Source: Scalesia atractyloides (Eukaryota > Streptophyta > Magnoliopsida > Asterales > Asteraceae). From it: DNA of 64,000 bases. Below the pieces are notes generated by a model, which saw nothing but the letters and a program-made list of their open reading frames with translations, had not been told where the DNA came from and made no database searches. Positions 60,981 to 64,000 of this stretch are shown here, in pieces; positions within the stretch are counted from its first letter, which is position 1; each line of letters starts with the position of its first letter. The stretch is taken from the NCBI GenBank assembly GCA_947069175.1, contig CAMTDV010000013.1, forward strand, positions 13,497,501 to 13,561,500, in the 5' to 3' direction. The position numbers and the translations under genes are program-made.

Positions 60981-61056
60981 GTTAGACACGTAGCTCAGTT
61001 GGTAGAGCTGCGTGCACGTATACGAGAGGTCCCGAGTTCGAACCTCACTCAGCGCA
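60981..61056 (+). other. tRNA-like module 3 of LTR B
   Basis: gttagacacg, then TAGCTCAGTTGGTAGAGC (perfect A-box at 60991-61002 and D-stem), then AGTTCGAACCT (61035-61045), B-box-like. 76 nt long. Its 5' end is 166 bp from module 2. The acceptor halves are not complementary, so it is not called a functional tRNA gene. Confidence 0.75.
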
Positions 61057-62046
61057 TATAAAAACACAATCCGACCGGTCAACGGTCAACGGTCAAAAAA
61101 GTCAATTTTTTTATTTATTTTATTTTAAAAATACTTAAAAATAAGATTTTTAAAGTTAGAAAACTTCCTTAAACTCACAAAAATAAATCTAAAAATCCCA
61201 TTAAGAATATGAATTAAAAGTATTAATCTCAAATAAAATCCATTTATTTACCGAATCATTTCGTTATTATTTTAGGTTAGTTTTTCCCTCGTCGATCAAA
61301 TCCTAAAATTCGTGCGCATCCAACGTCATCAAAGAACGCACCCAATGTGAGTGAATCTCTATCAATTCCCCATTTTAATCATGTTTTGGGGTGTATCATG
61401 TGTCTTTTTATTCTTTATTATATTTAAACACTTGTGCATACATCATATCCGTGATCAAATGTGTATCAAATATGTATCAATTGTTGTGTGGATTATATGT
61501 AGTTTGGATTTATCATTTTCAGTGCACGCATATCATTAGGCCCATCAGTTCCCCGTGGGAGACGGGTTGAGCATCAGGTGCCTCATAAGATCAGCTCCGT
61601 TTGATTGAGCCTTGATCTCACATTCATCATCATTCATATCATATACTCATTCAAAGTGCTTTGTGTTTGTTTACTTACATATGTTTGCTCACATGTGATT
61701 ATTGCACAAATTTTCCATATTAAATAAAACAAGAAATTAATAACAATGTTTTATCAAGGTTCACTCGCCAACTTTTATTGACCCAAAATATCCCCCGTTT
61801 TACACATGATACAGGTGATCCAGCTGAGGCAAGAAACACATAGGAATGCCTAGAAGAATAAACCAGTTTAAGCTTTGGATTATTTACATAGTTTCATTTC
61901 CTTGTAATTGTATGAATTTTGATTTGGATATTTAAGTTGTAATTTGAATTTAATAAATTTGAAACATTTTAGTAAACATCATGAGCTTTGGTGATAACCC
62001 AATTATGCCCCGACTCTTATTCCGCTGCGGGTCGGGGTGTGACGAT

Positions 62047-62059
62047 TGGTATCAGAGCC
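62047..62059 (+). other. Primer-binding site of element B (initiator tRNA-Met)
   Basis: TGGTATCAGAGCC, two bases after the LTR end, identical to that of element A. Confidence 0.9.
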
Positions 62060-62811
62060 AGGTTTATAGGGATATAGGATAGGTTATTAGACCCTTAGAG
62101 CCTATACTATAGTTGATTAAAATTTTAAATTGTTTATACGTTACATACAAAATTCATGATGTTTATATGCTTTTTGTTTATTTATACACTCAATGTTATG
62201 CAAGCATGCTCACCAATACATGTTATTATACAATGCTCATCATAAATCATATCCTCATAACATATCATATCCATGAGAGCACACACCTCACAATTCCCAT
62301 GATTTTTGCAATGTTTTTTGTATTTTCAAATCACATCAAAGTGAGTTCTCATGACGGGCATGTAGTAACTGGAAGGGTACGAGTACGGTAGTCGGAACGT
62401 CCTGTCTAGGCTTGGCATTCGTATAAATCCAAAATAAAGGACCAGTTTACCTACCTGGGGACTAACGATGAGAGTACGAAGGACCTATTAGGCCAAAGCA
62501 TGCTATACCAAACGTCGTGTGAGCTAACCCCACTTTGAGTTGTCATTGTGTCTACACCTGAACACCCTCCTACCATACATCTCGCAATCATATTTTACGG
62601 TTTTCATTCGGGTGATGCGAGTGTTAATCCGCCAACACCAATGTGAATCCTACTAAGCCCAATAGACATTGTAGGCCCAAACATGAGCAAACCCAAGACA
62701 TCCTATGGATGTAGTTGCATTATTGTTAGTTATGTTATTTTTATTCTTTTAACGACACATGACACCTAGAAACTTCTTAAACTCACAATCTTCCTATGTA
62801 TGTTCCTGTAG
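62060..62811 (+). other. 5' leader of element B
   Basis: About 750 bp between primer site and gag with no coding signal; a short frame at 62113-62391 is treated as chance. Confidence 0.6.
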
Positions 62812-64000
62812 ATGTCGGCTAGGCAACTACGTGGAGGTAGAAAGTCAGGAAGATCCAATGAACGCTTGGCCACACAAATTGCTAAACAAATGGCTGCAGT
62901 GCTTCCTGACATCGTAATTCAAGTTCAACAAGCTCTCACCGCAAATCCCATCAAACCTCCCAATCAAGAAGACCAGAGCGTCACCAACCCTCCCTCCAAA
63001 AAGTGCTCCTACAAACACTTCAAATCTTGCGATCCCCCAAAGTATGAAGGGACCAAAGTGTTACTGCTCTCCTTCACTGGTTTGAAGAAATGGAGAACAC
63101 TTTCCTCAATTCCGATTGTCCCGAGGATCGCAAGGTACGTTATGCAACTGGAAGACTGTTTGGGGTAGCCCTTACCTGGTGGAACACGGAAAAGGGTAAA
63201 CGAGGAGTTGAAGATGCCATGGCCTTAACATGGGAAGAGTTAAGGGAACTCATGACCAGACGCTTCTGTCCAAGAAGCGAAATCAAAAAGTTGGAAGATG
63301 AATTCCACGCGCTAAAACAAAAGGAAGGAGATCACACTTCCTATAACAAAAGATTTCTCGAGCTAAACCAGATGATCCCTAATCTGTTCACCGCCGTGTA
63401 CCGCTTGGTTCAACATTACATTCGAGGTCTTCCCTCGAAAATTCAAGACTCGGTTCTAAGCACTTCGCCTGCAACACTTGAAGCCGCAATGGAACTAGCT
63501 ACCGAACTCACTGAGAATCGCATCCGAAACGGCAAATTTAAGGATGATAACAAGAAAACACCCATAGAGACCTCAACTACAAACCACTCAGTCTCCTCCT
63601 CAAAATTTGCTGGTAAGAGGAAACGAAACAGCAAGAATTTTGCTGTCACACAAACCAACCTTCCTATTACTGCTGCACCAATCACCCAAATTGCTCCTTC
63701 GACTGCACCATTTAAAAAGCCATACACCGGCCCACACCCAAAATGCAACCGTTGTCAATACCATCACCCTCCCGAAACTCTTTGCCAACATTGCACCAGC
63801 TGTGGCCGTGCGGGTCACACCATTCAAACTTGTCGCACTCTGCAACGAATGAACCGCAATCAACCCCCAACCCAAACCCACCATCAGATAGTGGGTCAAG
63901 CCCAACAACCCTCACTACTACCATCCGCACAACACATAGCCCAATCCTACTACCAACCCAACACCCCATGATGCAACCCATGCGAGCTTGTTACAACCGT
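62812..64000 (+). pseudogene. Ty3/gypsy-type gag of element B, frameshifted and cut by window edge
   Basis: ATG at 62812 opens MSARQLRGGRKSGRSNER. At about 63058 a one-base loss moves the frame, and the second part (open from 63090 to 63971) carries the retrotransposon gag domain: LTWWNTEKGKRG, ALTWEELRELMTRRFCPRSE, RFLELNQMIPNL, YIRGLPSKIQDSV. A Lys/Arg-rich linker follows, then the zinc-binding region CNRCQYHHPPETLC plus CTSCGRAGHTIQTC (CX2CX4HX4C). After the stop at 63969-63971, another frame reads RACYN at the window end, which could open a further knuckle after a second shift. The clade (Tekay/Del-like seems likely from LTR size and gag) cannot be fixed without pol. Confidence 0.9.

Larger units (their letters stand above)
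59680..62044 (+). repeat. 5' LTR of retrotransposon B (2.37 kb) with tRNA-like array
   Basis: Starts TGTAACATTCGTC right after ttcag (59675-59679, candidate 5-bp target duplication) and ends ...GGGGTGTGACG, one base off the canonical ACA seen in the solo LTR. A primer-binding site follows. Both ends match the reverse complement of the solo LTR at 41001-43629. TATA box at 60194-60201; antisense tRNA-like module at 59863-59938; three sense tRNA-like modules at 60648-61056. Confidence 0.9.

Noticed and set aside
60981..61056. A genuine cellular tRNA gene
   Set aside because: A- and B-boxes are good, but the acceptor halves do not pair, no clear anticodon arm forms, and the unit is part of a tandem array inside an LTR.
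63443..63981. Minus-strand open frames opposite gag
   Set aside because: They are antisense to the clear gag domain and zinc knuckles; codon use and motifs belong to the plus strand.

Overview
This is nuclear DNA of a flowering plant, very probably a eudicot. It is AT-rich and packed with microsatellites. It carries an intron-containing plant gene (DUF1635 family), intronless genes resembling SIAMESE-RELATED CDK inhibitors, plant hAT, Mutator, Harbinger, Ty1/copia and Ty3/gypsy elements, and a piece of plastid DNA. LTRs of the type TGTCACACCCC...GGTGTGACA remind me of the daisy family (Asteraceae), but that is recall and not shown by the sequence.

Layout. (1) 1-19160 and 27324-48764 are two direct copies of one segment, nearly identical over long stretches and separated by indels and insertions. 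Each copy holds one SMR-like gene, a Mutator-like element with long terminal inverted repeats, a hAT-type MITE, a cluster of microsatellite-flanked MITEs and a plastid insertion (rps15-ndhH). (2) The 8.2 kb between them (19161-27323) holds a broken PIF/Harbinger transposase, a two-exon DUF1635 gene and an inverted copy of that gene's intron/exon junction. The simplest model is a tandem duplication with its junction at 19160/19161 and a repeat unit of about 29.6 kb, whose first copy begins upstream of the window. (3) 48765-56012 holds a third, diverged SMR-like gene, a 339-bp tandem repeat and a decayed Ty1/copia fragment. (4) 56013-64000 is a nest of two Ty3/gypsy-like elements: element A (LTR 3.4 kb, initiator-Met primer site, first codons of gag) is interrupted by element B (LTR 2.4 kb, primer site, gag running to the window edge).

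The most unusual structure is inside the LTR of family B. Downstream of its TATA box it carries a tandem array of about 168-170-bp units, each with a tRNA-like module (A-box/D-arm-like 5' half and B-box/T-arm-like 3' half), plus one tRNA-like module in antisense upstream of the TATA box. The same array, with an extra unit, is present in a solo LTR (41001-43629) that inserted into the second duplicate after the duplication.

The cellular protein genes supported here are three small putative CDK inhibitors (10401, 36794, 50991) and one DUF1635 gene (22020-23061). Everything else is repeat, mobile element, organelle-derived pseudogene or AT-rich spacer. Comparing the two duplicates gives the order of several events: Mutator-like and plastid insertions before duplication; loss of one Mutator terminal repeat, plastid-fragment scrambling and solo-LTR insertion probably or certainly after it.
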